A stretch of DNA of 64,000 bases from Pleomorphomonas sp. (GCA_029976075.1 JARKNW010000012.1:141190-205189), one strand, 5' to 3'. Shown: positions 17,074 through 26,855, numbered from the stretch's first letter. Numbers and translations are program-made. The notes: a model not told the origin generated them from the sequence alone.

Positions 17074-18819
17074 TCAACCGTCGGCAAACAGATCCGGGCC
17101 CGGCCGAGCGTCACGGGCGCGAGGTCGACCGCGTTGCCCTTCGGCGGTACGGGTCAACGCCCAGGCCACTTCCGGCGTTACCCTTGCCCGTCCCGGCAGC
17201 ACGATCTGCTGGCTCTTGCGCCGACCGAGCGTGTCGGAAAGGAACACGCTGTCTTCCAGCTCCGGTGCGATCAGGCCGCAGGTGAAGGTCCAGGCTTCGC
17301 CATCGGGCGCGACCAGCAGCACATCTCCGCCGGCTGTCCGGCTTGCCCGGACCAGCGGATGCAGGTGGAAGCGGATGGCAAAGCGGTCATGGCGTGGCTT
17401 GCGGCCGGCAAAGGTCAGCCTGTCGGAGCCGACAATCTCCCCGCCGTCGATGCGCAGGACGAGCCGGCGCTCATGAACGGCGCCAAACCGACCGGCATAG
17501 CCGTCATGGCTCACCGCCAAGGCAATGACATCGTCGCGATCCTCACGAGCCACCGGCACATTGCGCGGACCGTCGATCATCACCGCCCCAAGACGACGCA
17601 CGAAGCGCGGCGTATCGAGAAAGACGCAGGAAGACAGGTCTTCCAGCGACAGCGTCGAATGCGCCGGCGTCGAGCGGGCTGCCGAGTGCCAGCGTGGATC
17701 GTCCGCCGCGCCGCAGTTGACGATGAAGCGATTGGGGCCACTCGACATCTCGAACGAAAGACAACCGGCGTGGGCCTTCTGACTGACACCAACCGGCGGA
17801 ATCGGTCCGGCATCCATCAGGATCACGGTCCCGCCGGCTTCGAGCCTCTGGTAACCGGAGTGGCTGGCGTTTTCGACCGGACGACCGTGAGTATCGTCAT
17901 AGGCATTGAGCGTCGCGAGCTGGCCGGCGTGGCTGACGCTCATGCCGTTGAAATGCGGCAGGCTGCCGTCGGAGTGACGGAAGAAGCGCAGCATCGGCAT
18001 CATGCGATCGATGGCAACGATCAACGCCTGCGGCGGATTGACGCCGCGATTGGAGTAGGCCTGACGCAGCGGCAACAGATCGGTCAGAAGATCGGCGATC
18101 ACCGAGGGATCGCGACTGATATGCCCACCGTCCGGCAGAATCTGGCGACGTAACTCTTGCTCGAGGCGGAGACCAGCCTGACGGGCAAGTCGGCCCTGAT
18201 TGTCGGCCGAAAGCGCAAAGACGCCCACGGCGATGGCGGCGAGCAGACGCGGATAGCCGTCGACGGCATCGCTCTGTCGGCCACGCAGCCGGCGAACCTG
18301 CCGAACCAGCGAGCGAAGGAAGCGGCGATAAAAGGCCCGGTCGGCATCCTTGAGAATGAGCGGCGACTGAGTGATCCAGGCGATCACGCGCCTCGCCATG
18401 TTCTCGGTCTCGTAGGCCTCGGGTGGCGCATGCGATTCCTGCGCAATCCAGTCGGCGACGAGCGCTCGCGCGTTCTGGCGGGCAAGCGCGTTCTCGGCCG
18501 CTCTCAGATGTCTCAACCAGGAAAAGCCATGCAGCGCCCGCGTCCATTCCGTCGAAGGCGACGGCATGTCGAAAGGCGAGCGGCCGCCTGTCTCCACCAC
18601 TTTGCCGGCGAAGGCGTAGAGGCCGGCATAGATATCGGCAGCGATGGTTGGATCGGTCGTCCGGATATCCTGCGGGGCGATGACCAGTCGCTCGGGCGTC
18701 GATCCCGGCCACCGCCAGCGCGAGAAGGGACCTCGCTCAAGTGCCATCACAAACCGGCGAAGGGCCAGTTCGCTGGCGAACAGCACCAGCCGGGCCGTGC
18801 CGGCGACTTGTGCGCGCAT
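17074..18819 (-). CDS. Heparinase II/III-family protein
   Basis: A 581-residue protein with an N-terminal alpha/alpha toroid part and a C-terminal heparinase II/III-like beta-sandwich (about 290-540, with HFNGMSVSHAGQLATLNAYDDTHGR, GAADDPRWHSAARSTPAHSTLSLEDLSSCVF). No signal peptide is evident, so it may act in the cytoplasm. Rhizobial members sit between rsmB and purH; the substrate is unknown, and uronic-acid-containing cell-surface polymers are a guess. The start at 18819 (MRAQVAGTARL) has an AAAGGGGG ribosome site. An ATG at 18885 would add 22 residues without a good ribosome site. Confidence 0.85.
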   Translation of the reverse strand: MRAQVAGTARLVLFASELALRRFVMALERGPFSRWRWPGSTPERLVIAPQDIRTTDPTIAADIYAGLYAFAGKVVETGGRSPFDMPSPSTEWTRALHGFSWLRHLRAAENALARQNARALVADWIAQESHAPPEAYETENMARRVIAWITQSPLILKDADRAFYRRFLRSLVRQVRRLRGRQSDAVDGYPRLLAAIAVGVFALSADNQGRLARQAGLRLEQELRRQILPDGGHISRDPSVIADLLTDLLPLRQAYSNRGVNPPQALIVAIDRMMPMLRFFRHSDGSLPHFNGMSVSHAGQLATLNAYDDTHGRPVENASHSGYQRLEAGGTVILMDAGPIPPVGVSQKAHAGCLSFEMSSGPNRFIVNCGAADDPRWHSAARSTPAHSTLSLEDLSSCVFLDTPRFVRRLGAVMIDGPRNVPVAREDRDDVIALAVSHDGYAGRFGAVHERRLVLRIDGGEIVGSDRLTFAGRKPRHDRFAIRFHLHPLVRASRTAGGDVLLVAPDGEAWTFTCGLIAPELEDSVFLSDTLGRRKSQQIVLPGRARVTPEVAWALTRTAEGQRGRPRARDARPGPDLFADG

Positions 18820-18968
18820 CGTCAGGCCCCCTTTCGGTGCTGGAGCAAGAATCACCTGCCCTCCGGAGGGACCGGAGGCGCTCATCACGGCATGAGACGC
18901 CAAGCTTGGTTACCAACTGGTGTGCAGGATCGATCAAATTTGTCGACGGATCGACCCGCACTCCGCTT

Positions 18969-20408
18969 TCATTGACGGCGCAAGCGAGCTGCGAAGAAGC
19001 CGTCGAGGCCGGAAAGCCGGGCATCATCCAGCTTGAGATGCGATGGCAGCGTGCGGATGAACCCGTCGGGGGTGACGATCTCTTCCATGCCGAACACTTC
19101 GTCTGGCGCCACCGGCACCACATCGAGCGGCGCCTCGATCAACCTGAGGCGGCGGACCTGATCGGGGCCTTCCTCGGGTTCCAGCGAGCACACCGAATAG
19201 ACCAGAAGACCGCCGGGCCGCAGCATGCGGATCGCCTGATCGATCAGACGACGCTGCACGGCGGCAAGCGTCGCCACGTCCGCCGGCTTCTTGCCGACAG
19301 CACCATCGGGATGGCGCCGGAGCGTACCGGTCGCCGTACAGGGCGCGTCGAGCAACACCATGTCGAAAGTGCCACCAAGCCACTCGGTGGCATCTGCCTT
19401 GACGAGATTGGCCTTGAGGCCAAGCCGGTAGAGGTTGCGCTCAAGGCGCTGCAAGCGATGAAATGAGACGTCCATCGCCGTCACATCGGCGCCGAGCGCT
19501 GCGAGCTGCGCGGTCTTGCCGCCTGGAGCGGCGCAGAGGTCGATGACCTTCTTGCCCTTGACGTCGCCCAACAGCTGCACCGGCAGTGTGGCTGCGGCAT
19601 CCTGCACCCACCAGCCACCTTCCTCGTATCCCTCGATCTTCTCGACGGCACCGGTGACGGGAAGACGAACAGATCCGTTGGGAAGCTTGATCCCGCCGAG
19701 CCGAGCCGCCCAACCATCGGGGTCCGACTTAACGGTCAGGTCGAGCGTGGGCTCAAGAGCGTTCATGGCGGCAATATCGCGCGCGACGTCCTCACCGTAG
19801 TTCGCGCTCCAGCGCTCCATCAGCCATGCGGGCGTATTGAGCGCGAGCGCGTCCTGCTCCGCGAGAATGGTCGCCTTGTTCTCCGAGACACGACGCAACA
19901 CCGCGTTGACCACGCCCTTGAAAGGCTGAGCCGCCTTGTCGGAACCGGCGAGTTCGACCCCGAGCGCCACCGCCGCATGATCGGCGACATCCATGAACAG
20001 GATCTGAGCGGCCGAAACGGCAATGACCGCCTTCAGCGTGCCGGCGTCGTCAGGAAGCGGCCGTGTCAGAAAGCGGGCGACGGCATCATCGATCTGGCCA
20101 TGCCGGCGCAACGCATAGCCGACGATGGCACGGGCAAGGCCGCGATCGCGCGGATCGAGCCGCTGATAGCGTTCAGCGGCGGCACCCTTGTCGAGTAGCG
20201 CATCGAGCAGGCGACCTTTCTGGACGCCATCGACCAGGTCCACGGCAACAGCGCGGGCATCGATACCCTGTGGACGAGGTGGCCGGCGACCGCCCTGAGG
20301 TGGACGCCCGCCTTTGAAGGTACCCTTCGGACCATCATGGGGACGCGCCGGCCTGAATGTATTGCCGGCTTTCCCGCCGCCCTTGCGGCCATTGTTGTCT
20401 GCGGTCAT
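18969..20408 (-). CDS. rsmB: RsmB/NOP2-family 16S rRNA (cytosine-C5) methyltransferase
   Basis: A 479-residue RNA methyltransferase. After a basic low-complexity N-terminus (about 1-48) it has a NusB-like domain (about 50-185) and a SAM-dependent methyltransferase domain with [15 protein letters not shown], the catalytic cysteine motifs [15 protein letters not shown] and [11 protein letters not shown], and a C-terminal [27 protein letters not shown]. It is expected to make m5C in 16S rRNA (position 967 in E. coli numbering). It starts at [10 protein letters not shown], overlapping the htpX stop by 4 bases (ATGA). Confidence 0.93.
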   Translation of the reverse strand: MTADNNGRKGGGKAGNTFRPARPHDGPKGTFKGGRPPQGGRRPPRPQGIDARAVAVDLVDGVQKGRLLDALLDKGAAAERYQRLDPRDRGLARAIVGYALRRHGQIDDAVARFLTRPLPDDAGTLKAVIAVSAAQILFMDVADHAAVALGVELAGSDKAAQPFKGVVNAVLRRVSENKATILAEQDALALNTPAWLMERWSANYGEDVARDIAAMNALEPTLDLTVKSDPDGWAARLGGIKLPNGSVRLPVTGAVEKIEGYEEGGWWVQDAAATLPVQLLGDVKGKKVIDLCAAPGGKTAQLAALGADVTAMDVSFHRLQRLERNLYRLGLKANLVKADATEWLGGTFDMVLLDAPCTATGTLRRHPDGAVGKKPADVATLAAVQRRLIDQAIRMLRPGGLLVYSVCSLEPEEGPDQVRRLRLIEAPLDVVPVAPDEVFGMEEIVTPDGFIRTLPSHLKLDDARLSGLDGFFAARLRRQ

Positions 20409-21385
20409 CCCCACGGTCCACGGTTCGAAGGCCGTCCGGCAGCACCGCCTCCGCCCCACGGTCCGCTCCGGGAGCCACGCGGCGCGGTCCAGGGACCACT
20501 CGTCGCGGGTTCGGGAGGACGCCGCCGGAAATCGCCGCCATCCGCCATCGCCATCAAGGCGCGGATGCGGTTGCCGGTATCCGGGTGAGTCGAAAACAGG
20601 TTGTCCATCCTGGCGCCAGACAGCGGATTGATGATGAACAGATGCGCCGTAGCAGGATTTTGTTCCGCTGTCATGTTCGGCACGCGATGGGCCGCACCCG
20701 ATATCTTGTCCAAGGCCGACGCGAGCGCCAACGGATTGCCGGAGATTTCGGCGCCACGCCTGTCGGCGGCATACTCTCGCGTCCGCGAAATGGCCATTTG
20801 AACCAGCATGGCGGCAAGCGGCGCCACGATCGCCGCCAGAATGATACCAATACCGCCAAGCGGACTGCGGTTCTCGCTGTCGCGGTTCATCGAACCGAAG
20901 AACAAGCCAAAATTGGCCAGCATCGAAATGGCACCGGCAATGGTCGCCGTCACCGTCATGGTCAGCGTATCACGGTTCTGAACATGCGAGAGCTCGTGAG
21001 CCATCACGCCGGCAATCTCTTCGCGATCAAGCATCTGCAACAGCCCGGTGGTCGCCGCCACCGCCGCGTGTTCCGGATCACGGCCCGTGGCGAAAGCGTT
21101 GGGCTGCGGATTGTCGATGACATAGACGGCCGGCATCGGCAGGCCGGCGTTGGCGGCAAGCCGCTCGACGATCCCGTAATACTCGGGCGCGCTCATCCGG
21201 TCGACACGACGGGCGCGGTGAATCGACAGCACCATCTTGTCGGCGTTCCAGTAGGAAAAGAGATTCATGCCGGCGGCAACCACCAGAGCGATCAACATGC
21301 CGCCCCGGCCACCGATCAGGTAGCCCGCGGCCATGAAGATTGCTGTCATCGCGGCAAGGAGAAGGGAGGTCTTGAAGAAATTCAT
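20405..21385 (-). CDS. htpX: Zinc metalloprotease HtpX
   Basis: Inner-membrane M48 metallopeptidase that takes part in membrane protein quality control with FtsH; 326 residues. Two N-terminal membrane segments (about 5-40) precede the zinc site HELSH (His130, Glu131, His134). A further hydrophobic region lies at about 140-190, and the third-ligand region [15 protein letters not shown] follows. The C-terminus is a Gly/Arg/Pro-rich tail. It is the first gene of the htpX-rsmB-heparinase-purH series. Confidence 0.95.
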   Translation of the reverse strand: MNFFKTSLLLAAMTAIFMAAGYLIGGRGGMLIALVVAAGMNLFSYWNADKMVLSIHRARRVDRMSAPEYYGIVERLAANAGLPMPAVYVIDNPQPNAFATGRDPEHAAVAATTGLLQMLDREEIAGVMAHELSHVQNRDTLTMTVTATIAGAISMLANFGLFFGSMNRDSENRSPLGGIGIILAAIVAPLAAMLVQMAISRTREYAADRRGAEISGNPLALASALDKISGAAHRVPNMTAEQNPATAHLFIINPLSGARMDNLFSTHPDTGNRIRALMAMADGGDFRRRPPEPATSGPWTAPRGSRSGPWGGGGAAGRPSNRGPWG

Positions 21386-21473
21386 CTGTCCTTCCGGTCT
21401 CCGGCTGTTATTCTGAACCGGATTTCAGATGAACAAGATGGTATGCCGCCTGCCGGCCATCAAGGACGCAGCC

Positions 21474-21671
21474 ATGACCAAGCCCCCGGAAAATACCAGC
21501 TCTCCCCACGAAAAAACGTTGTCGCCCGCAGCCCGCCGGGCCCTTGCCGAGGCAGAGGAGCGCCGCCGCGCCGCCGCCGGTAACCAACCGAAGGAACTCG
21601 GCGGGCGCGGTGGCCTGGAACCCGTGCGCTACGGCGATTGGGAAGTGAAAGGCATCGCTGCCGACTTCTGA
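21474..21671 (+). CDS. DUF1674 / SDHAF4-type succinate dehydrogenase assembly factor
   Basis: A 65-residue protein of the DUF1674 family, bacterial relatives of SDHAF4/Sdh8, which protects flavinylated SdhA during assembly of succinate dehydrogenase. The family's C-terminal signature is clear: PKELGGRGGLEPVRYGDWEVKGIAADF. The N-terminal half is polar and alanine/arginine-rich (LSPAARRALAEAEERRRAA). The start ATG at 21474 is chosen over an upstream one at 21429 because homologues are short and begin near MTKPP. It is transcribed divergently from htpX. Confidence 0.88.
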   Translation: MTKPPENTSSPHEKTLSPAARRALAEAEERRRAAAGNQPKELGGRGGLEPVRYGDWEVKGIAADF

Positions 21672-21979
21672 AGCTGGTCCATCACCCAACGATCACGAAG
21701 CTCTGATCGTCTTCACAGTTTGGCCCCAATCCCGCCTTGGCGCCGCCAAGGGAGACCCGCAGGATGCCTTCGTCCCCCGGCAATGACGCCGCGGACGGGT
21801 TCCGGCTCAATCCAGCCCCCCAGCCCCCCGGAATTCGTTTTCGCATGCGTTGCGCCTTCAGGCGCGGCCGGGGGCGCTTTCCCTCTGCCGGCCGACACTG
21901 AGCAAATCCAATCGACGATTGCGTGGCTCGTCCCAAGCTGTTAGGCCGGACCCGCCGTTTTTCGACGATCAGGTGTCCC
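21672..21979. other. Intergenic gap with no recognised gene
   Basis: This stretch is GC-rich with several runs of C. Short open frames occur (for example a 45-codon frame from 21764) but have neither a ribosome site nor a recognisable product. The promoter of the DsbB-like gene should be here; none stands out. Confidence 0.4.
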
Positions 21980-22480
21980 ATGTCAGCTCCCGCCGCACTT
22001 CGCGCTCCCGGCCTCGCTTTCCTGGCGGGGCTTTTTGCCATTACCGCCGCTTGGGGCTTCGAGATCATCGGCGGCTACCTGCCGTGCAAACTCTGTCTTC
22101 AGGAGCGCCAGTTCTATTACGCGGGCCTGCCGATCCTGTTGGTCGGCCTTCTCCTGTCGAACCGCATGCCGCGTCTTGCCCGCCTTCTCTATTTCGTCGG
22201 CGGCGCCATCTTCTTCTGCGGCTCGGTGCTTGCCGGCTATCATACGGGCGCCGAGTGGAAGCTATGGGAAGGCCCTTCCGATTGTGGCGGTGCGCCAACC
22301 ATCGTCAATAGCGCCTCCGATCTGATGTCGGCCGTCAAGGGCACCCGGCTCGTTTCGTGTTCCGAAGCGCCCATCAGCCTGTTCGGCCTGTCTTTTGCCG
22401 GCTGGGACACCCTGTCGATGCTGTTTGTGGGCATCATGAGCTGGCGCGGCATCTTCGCGCGCCGTGACGCGCTGATCTGA
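21980..22480 (+). CDS. dsbB: DsbB-family disulfide bond formation protein
   Basis: A 166-residue inner-membrane quinone reductase that reoxidises a periplasmic thiol oxidase. It has four predicted membrane segments. The first periplasmic loop has the catalytic CKLC (Cys36, Cys39) within LPCKLCLQERQFYYAG, a conserved DsbB pattern. The second loop carries the other cysteine pair (SDCGG and VSCSEAP). A dsbA partner is not adjacent. Start MSAPAAL is preferred over upstream in-frame starts, which would add a charged, non-homologous N-terminus. Confidence 0.9.
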   Translation: MSAPAALRAPGLAFLAGLFAITAAWGFEIIGGYLPCKLCLQERQFYYAGLPILLVGLLLSNRMPRLARLLYFVGGAIFFCGSVLAGYHTGAEWKLWEGPSDCGGAPTIVNSASDLMSAVKGTRLVSCSEAPISLFGLSFAGWDTLSMLFVGIMSWRGIFARRDALI

Positions 22481-22570
22481 TCAACAGTCCTCCGGTATGC
22501 TCTGAGCGGGAAATACACTAGGATCGCGCTCGGTCCCGGAAACCGTCCGAACTCGCACTGGGAAGAAGAC

Positions 22571-23170
22571 ATGAAAGCTGTGCGCATCATCGTCTGGCTG
22601 CTGGTAGCATTACTGTTCGGCGCCACCGGATGGCTGGTATTCGGCGGTCGGCTTCCCTTCATGGAAAGCACCAGCATCGCGGCAAGCGACATCGGCGGAC
22701 CATTCGACCTCGTCGACATGAACGGTCGCGCGGTCACCGACAAGACCTTTGCAGGACGGCCGCACGTCATCTTCTTCGGCTACACGCACTGTCCGGATGT
22801 CTGCCCCACCACGCTTGGCGAGTATGCGGCGCTCAAACAGCGACTTGGTCCGGACGCCAGCAAGGTCGATCTGCTGTTCGTAACCGTCGACCCGGAGCGC
22901 GATACGCCGGAAGTGCTCAAGGATTACCTGTCTTCCTTCGGCGATGTCGTTCTCGGCCTCTCGGGCAATCGAGAACAGATCGACGCGGCCATCAAGGCCT
23001 TTCGCATCTATGCCCGCAAGGTGCCCGGCACCGACGGCGACTATGGCATGGACCACACGGCTTCGAGCTTCATGTTCGGTGCCGACGGCCGTTTCCATGG
23101 CACGATCGCCTACATGGAAGATCAGGACAAGGCGCTTGAGAAGCTGAAGTCACTGATCGCCGGGAGTTGA
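22571..23170 (+). CDS. SCO1/SenC/PrrC-family copper chaperone
   Basis: A 199-residue membrane-anchored thioredoxin-fold protein for delivery of copper to the CuA centre of cytochrome oxidase. An N-terminal anchor (about 5-26) is followed by the copper site CPDVCP (Cys74, Cys78) in GYTHCPDVCPTTLGEY and the third ligand His162 in MDHTASSFMF. FVTVDPERDTPEVLKDY is also a Sco hallmark. A short membrane protein gene and tusA follow closely (gaps of 3 and 2 bases), suggesting a three-gene unit. Confidence 0.93.
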   Translation: MKAVRIIVWLLVALLFGATGWLVFGGRLPFMESTSIAASDIGGPFDLVDMNGRAVTDKTFAGRPHVIFFGYTHCPDVCPTTLGEYAALKQRLGPDASKVDLLFVTVDPERDTPEVLKDYLSSFGDVVLGLSGNREQIDAAIKAFRIYARKVPGTDGDYGMDHTASSFMFGADGRFHGTIAYMEDQDKALEKLKSLIAGS

Positions 23171-23173
23171 GCC

Positions 23174-23344
23174 ATGACCGCCCCGGAAGACGGCTCGAAG
23201 ACCAGGGCCCGAAGCACGCGGATTTCCGATTATCTGGCCTCGATCGCACTGCCTTTGGCGGTCATTGCCTTTGGTGCGGCGCTGTCGGCCGGCTCGGACA
23301 ATATTCGCGCCTTCGTCGATCTCTGTCGTTCAGCCCTGCCCTGA
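23174..23344 (+). CDS. Small single-pass membrane protein, unknown
   Basis: A 56-residue frame begins 3 bases after the sco stop and ends 2 bases before tusA. It has a basic N-terminus (TAPEDGSKTRARSTRISDY), one hydrophobic segment of about 20 residues (LASIALPLAVIAFGAALSAG) and a short polar tail with one cysteine. The packing between two real genes, a GGGAGTTGAGCC ribosome-site-like leader and the clear topology support a true gene. I recognise no family; a helper of the Sco protein is only a guess. Confidence 0.6.
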   Translation: MTAPEDGSKTRARSTRISDYLASIALPLAVIAFGAALSAGSDNIRAFVDLCRSALP

Positions 23345-23346
23345 CG

Positions 23347-23574
23347 ATGGCCGACCAAGTGCACCTCGACCTCAAGGGCCTCAACTGCCCGTTGCCGGTC
23401 TTGAAAACGGGCAAGGCCTTGCGCCATCTCGAGCCCGGCGGCGTCCTGATCGTCGAGGCGACCGACCCGATGGCAGCCATCGACATTCCCCACTTCTGTC
23501 GAGAACAGGGGCACCAGTTGATCGCCATGGATAAGGATGGCGAGATCCTGCGATTTACGATCACCAAGGGATGA
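23347..23574 (+). CDS. tusA: TusA-family sulfur carrier protein
   Basis: A 75-residue SirA/TusA/YedF-family protein carrying a persulfide on its conserved cysteine. The hallmark LKGLNCPLPVLKTGKAL places the active Cys at 14. The rest shows GGVLIVEATDPMAAIDIPHFCREQGHQLI, the usual two-layer alpha/beta pattern. In alphaproteobacteria such proteins feed sulfur to tRNA thiolation or molybdenum cofactor pathways; no partner tus genes are nearby. It lies at the end of the sco unit. Confidence 0.92.
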   Translation: MADQVHLDLKGLNCPLPVLKTGKALRHLEPGGVLIVEATDPMAAIDIPHFCREQGHQLIAMDKDGEILRFTITKG

Positions 23575-23601
23575 TCCGCGAGCAGGAGATTGCCAGTGCC
23601 C

Positions 23602-23649
23602 TTGACAAGCACATCTCTCCAGTCAACGATAGTTATGTTATAACATAAC
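23602..23649 (+). promoter_or_regulatory. Promoter with perfect Zur-like palindrome
   Basis: An 18-bp perfect palindrome GTTATGTTATAACATAAC covers 23632-23649, 12 bases before the start codon of the zinc-type binding protein. It matches the general form of alphaproteobacterial Zur boxes. A TTGACA -35-like hexamer at 23602-23607 would place the transcription start inside the palindrome, so bound Zur would block it. The site is seen; the regulator is inferred from the motif and the product. Confidence 0.75.
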
Positions 23650-23661
23650 AACGAGAGCGTG

Positions 23662-24567
23662 ATGAACCGTTTTCTTTTTGCCCTGCTCGCTGTTCTGGCC
23701 TCAGGGCCAGCCCTCGCTGCCGATCGCCTGCCGGTCATCGCCTCCTTCTCCGTCCTCGGCGACATGGTGAACCGGGTCGGCGGCGACCGGATCGCGGTCA
23801 CCACACTGGTCGGGCCCGATGGCGATGCACACGTCTACGAACCCACGCCCGATGACGTCAAGGCTGTGGCCGGCGCAAAGCTTCTCGTCATCAATGGCTT
23901 GGGGTTCGAGGGCTGGATGGACCGTCTGGCCGAAGCGTCAGGTTACAAAGGAAGGGTAGCCATCGCATCAAATGGCGTTACGCCTCGCGCCATGGAGGAA
24001 GAGGCAGGCGCGCACGATCATGCCGAGCATCAGGGCGTCGATCCGCACGCCTGGCAGGATGTAGCCAATGCCGTCACCTACGTGAGGAACATAGCCGCCG
24101 GCCTCGATGCCGCCGATCCCGAGCGCAAAGCCACCTACGAAGCCAATGCCAACGCCTACATCGCCGAACTCGAAGCTCTCGACACCGAGGCGCGCACCGC
24201 CATGACGGCCCTGCCGGCCGACCGGCGCAAGATCATCACCAGCCACGATGCCTTCGGCTACTTCGGCGCCGCTTATGGTCTGGAACTCCTCGCTCCCGAG
24301 GGTGTGAGCACCGAGTCCGAAGCTTCAGCCTCCGACGTCGCCCGCATCATCCGGCAAATCCGCGAAGATGCCATTCCGGCCATATTCGTCGAAAACATCA
24401 AGGACCGGCGGTTGATCGACCAGATAGCCGCCGAAACGCACGCCGTGGTCGGCGGTGAACTCTACACCGATGCGCTGTCGACAAAGGACGGCCCTGCGCC
24501 GACCTACATCGACATGATACGCCACAACATCGCTCTGCTGACAGCGGCGCTCGCGTCCAAATCGTGA
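23662..24567 (+). CDS. Zinc-type metal ABC transporter substrate-binding protein (cluster A-I)
   Basis: A 301-residue periplasmic protein with a signal peptide (cleavage after ALA near residue 19). Metal-site residues fit ZnuA/AztC-like proteins: His in DGDAHVYEPTPDD, His in DPHAWQDVANAVTYV, and His in TSHDAFGYFGAAYG. In manganese binders of this superfamily the third is usually Glu. A short His/acid stretch (EEEAGAHDHAEHQG) stands in for the His-rich loop. No permease or ATPase gene lies beside it, so it is an orphan binding protein in this window. The Zur-like palindrome directly upstream supports zinc as substrate. Confidence 0.85.
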   Translation: MNRFLFALLAVLASGPALAADRLPVIASFSVLGDMVNRVGGDRIAVTTLVGPDGDAHVYEPTPDDVKAVAGAKLLVINGLGFEGWMDRLAEASGYKGRVAIASNGVTPRAMEEEAGAHDHAEHQGVDPHAWQDVANAVTYVRNIAAGLDAADPERKATYEANANAYIAELEALDTEARTAMTALPADRRKIITSHDAFGYFGAAYGLELLAPEGVSTESEASASDVARIIRQIREDAIPAIFVENIKDRRLIDQIAAETHAVVGGELYTDALSTKDGPAPTYIDMIRHNIALLTAALASKS

Positions 24568-24767
24568 CGCTTGCCGGGGCGAACGCATGTTCGACAAGGA
24601 ATTATATGCTGGCGGCAGGGAATCTCAGCTCAAAACCGGGATTCCCCGGAAATGCCTCTGGAATGGACGACTAGGGACGAACTATACCGGCAAGATCAAG
24701 ATGAAGGGTTAGCGTGGGGAATTCTGTGCCCCATGATATCCCCGACCAATCGAGCCGGGATCTGTCC

Positions 24768-26855
24768 ATGCCGTCCATCCTCACTCTCTCCGCCGGTGCG
24801 CTTTCGCTTGTTCTCGGCCTGCCCGAGCGCGGCATGCCGGAGATCCTTGCCTTCGGTCGCAACGCGGCCGCACCCAGCTTCTGGCCGGACGTTCCCCGCT
24901 CAAGCCGGATCAACGGCATGGATATCGACGTTCCCTCGGCGGTGTTGCTGCCTGTGACCGGCCTCGGAGCCTTTGGCTGGCCTGCCATTTCCGGTCATCG
25001 TGACGGCCGAGACTTCCTGATCGATTTCTCCGGCTGGGCGGCCAAGAGCGACGGCAAGAGCACCACCCTGGCAGCCAGCGATCCCATCGCCGGCATGGAT
25101 ATCGCGATATCCATTCGGGCGAGCGAGGCGGGCGTCTTCGGTCTTTCCACCCGTCTGACTTCGACGAGGGAGGGAAGCTACACCCTAGACCGATGCATGG
25201 CCGGCAGTTTTCTGCTGCCAGCCGGTGCCGCCACGGCAACGAGCTTCACCGGCATGTGGGGTCGTGAGTTCCAGATCCGCAAACATCCCCTCGCCCCCGG
25301 CGTAACGCTACAGGAAAATCGTCGCGGCCGGACCAGTCACGATCGTCAGCCCTATCTGGGCGTATCGGTAGGAAACGCCCGGTTCGCCTTCCACCTTGGC
25401 TGGAGCGGCAATCATCTCGTCGCCGTGGATACACTGGATGATGGCCGGCGCCTCGTCCATCTCGGGGCTCTGTTCGAACCTGGCGAGATCCGCCTATCTC
25501 ACGGAGAAAGCTACCAAAGCCCCGTCGCTTACGCGGCAGAAGATGCAGCGGCACTCCATGCTTTCGTCCGCTCGGAAATCCTCTCCTGGCCGAACGGCGC
25601 CATGAGCCCGCGCCCGGTGACGCTCAACACCTGGGAGGGCAACTATTTCGACCATCGCCTCAGTTCCCTGAAGGCACAGGCTGACGCAGCGGCAGCCCTG
25701 GGCATCGAGCGCTTCGTCCTCGACGATGGCTGGTTCGGTCGCCGCGACGACGACACCACTTCGCTCGGCGACTGGATCGTCGATGCGCGCAAGTACCCGG
25801 ATGGCCTCAAGCCGCTCGTCGACCACGTCACCTCGCTCGGCATGCAGTTCGGCATCTGGTTCGAACCGGAAATGGTCAACGAGGAGTCCGATCTTTACCG
25901 AGCCCATCCCGACTGGGCCCTGAAGGTTGAGGGGCGGCCGTTCCTTCGGTCGCGCAATCAGCAGGTGCTCGATCTCACGCGGCGCGAGGTCACTGACTAC
26001 CTCTTCGACAAGATGTCGGCCGTGCTGTCGTCCCTCGCGATTTCCTACATCAAGTGGGACATGAACCGCGATCTCACGCATGCCGGCGGTGCCGATGGAC
26101 GGGCCGTGACGACTGCCCAGACCCGCGCCGCCCAGGCGTTGATGGCACGAATCCGGGCCGCCTTCCCGCATGTCGAGATCGAGAGCTGCGCCTCTGGCGG
26201 CGGCCGTACCGATTACGGCGCATTGGCCAATACCCAACGTGTCTGGACATCCGATTGCACCGACGCCCTCGACCGACTGGAGATCCAACGCGGCGCCAGC
26301 CTGTTCCTGCCGCCGGAGATCATGGGCGCCCACGTCTCGGCCAATCCGAGCCATCAAACTGGCCGGACGCTGTCGCTGAGCTTCCGTGCGCTCGTGGCGC
26401 TCGCCTATCATTTGGGTGTCGAGCTGAACCCGCTCGACATGAGCGCCGAGGAACGAACCGAACTCGCCGGCTTCATCGCACTCCACAAGCGCCTCCGGCC
26501 ATTGCTGCACGCCCCCGGCGCCAACTTCAACCTCGACCCGCGCGACGGACGTTACGTCTGGGGCGCCAGCACAGCCGAACAAGCCGCAGTCTTCGTCGCC
26601 CAAGGACCTTCGATGGTCGTCGAGCAACCGGAGCCGCTGACACTCGCCTTACCGGGCGCGCCGGAGCGGCTGTGGCGTGTTGCCGCTGTTCACGGTGATT
26701 GCCCGTCGGGTTTCATTCGCATGAGCGACGGGCAGATGAAGCTCCTGTCTGGCGAGATGAGCTTCAGCGCGGCGGCGCTTGCCAGCGCCGGACTACCCCT
26801 GCCGATGCAGAGACCGGAAACCGCCATTCTGCTCGAGCTGCGGCCGGTCGACTGA
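24768..26855 (+). CDS. Alpha-galactosidase, GH36
   Basis: A 695-residue retaining GH36 glycosidase. N-terminal beta-supersandwich about 1-275, (beta/alpha)8 catalytic domain about 280-600, and a short C-terminal beta domain. The nucleophile is Asp431 in YIKWDMNRD, and the acid/base is Asp496 in VWTSDCTDALDR (many members have SDN). Substrate-site motifs FVLDDGWFGRRDDD and IESCASGGGRTDYG are present. No signal peptide, so it acts on imported alpha-galactosides. The ATG at 24768 is chosen; a GTG 54 bases upstream is also open. The next gene is an AGE-fold isomerase on the same strand. Confidence 0.92.
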   Translation: MPSILTLSAGALSLVLGLPERGMPEILAFGRNAAAPSFWPDVPRSSRINGMDIDVPSAVLLPVTGLGAFGWPAISGHRDGRDFLIDFSGWAAKSDGKSTTLAASDPIAGMDIAISIRASEAGVFGLSTRLTSTREGSYTLDRCMAGSFLLPAGAATATSFTGMWGREFQIRKHPLAPGVTLQENRRGRTSHDRQPYLGVSVGNARFAFHLGWSGNHLVAVDTLDDGRRLVHLGALFEPGEIRLSHGESYQSPVAYAAEDAAALHAFVRSEILSWPNGAMSPRPVTLNTWEGNYFDHRLSSLKAQADAAAALGIERFVLDDGWFGRRDDDTTSLGDWIVDARKYPDGLKPLVDHVTSLGMQFGIWFEPEMVNEESDLYRAHPDWALKVEGRPFLRSRNQQVLDLTRREVTDYLFDKMSAVLSSLAISYIKWDMNRDLTHAGGADGRAVTTAQTRAAQALMARIRAAFPHVEIESCASGGGRTDYGALANTQRVWTSDCTDALDRLEIQRGASLFLPPEIMGAHVSANPSHQTGRTLSLSFRALVALAYHLGVELNPLDMSAEERTELAGFIALHKRLRPLLHAPGANFNLDPRDGRYVWGASTAEQAAVFVAQGPSMVVEQPEPLTLALPGAPERLWRVAAVHGDCPSGFIRMSDGQMKLLSGEMSFSAAALASAGLPLPMQRPETAILLELRPVD

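Noticed and set aside
15130..18153. A plus-strand open frame of about 1000 codons
   Set aside because: It is antisense to purH and the heparinase gene, has low-complexity Arg/Gly/His-rich composition and no domain. It arises from third-position GC bias of the real minus-strand genes.
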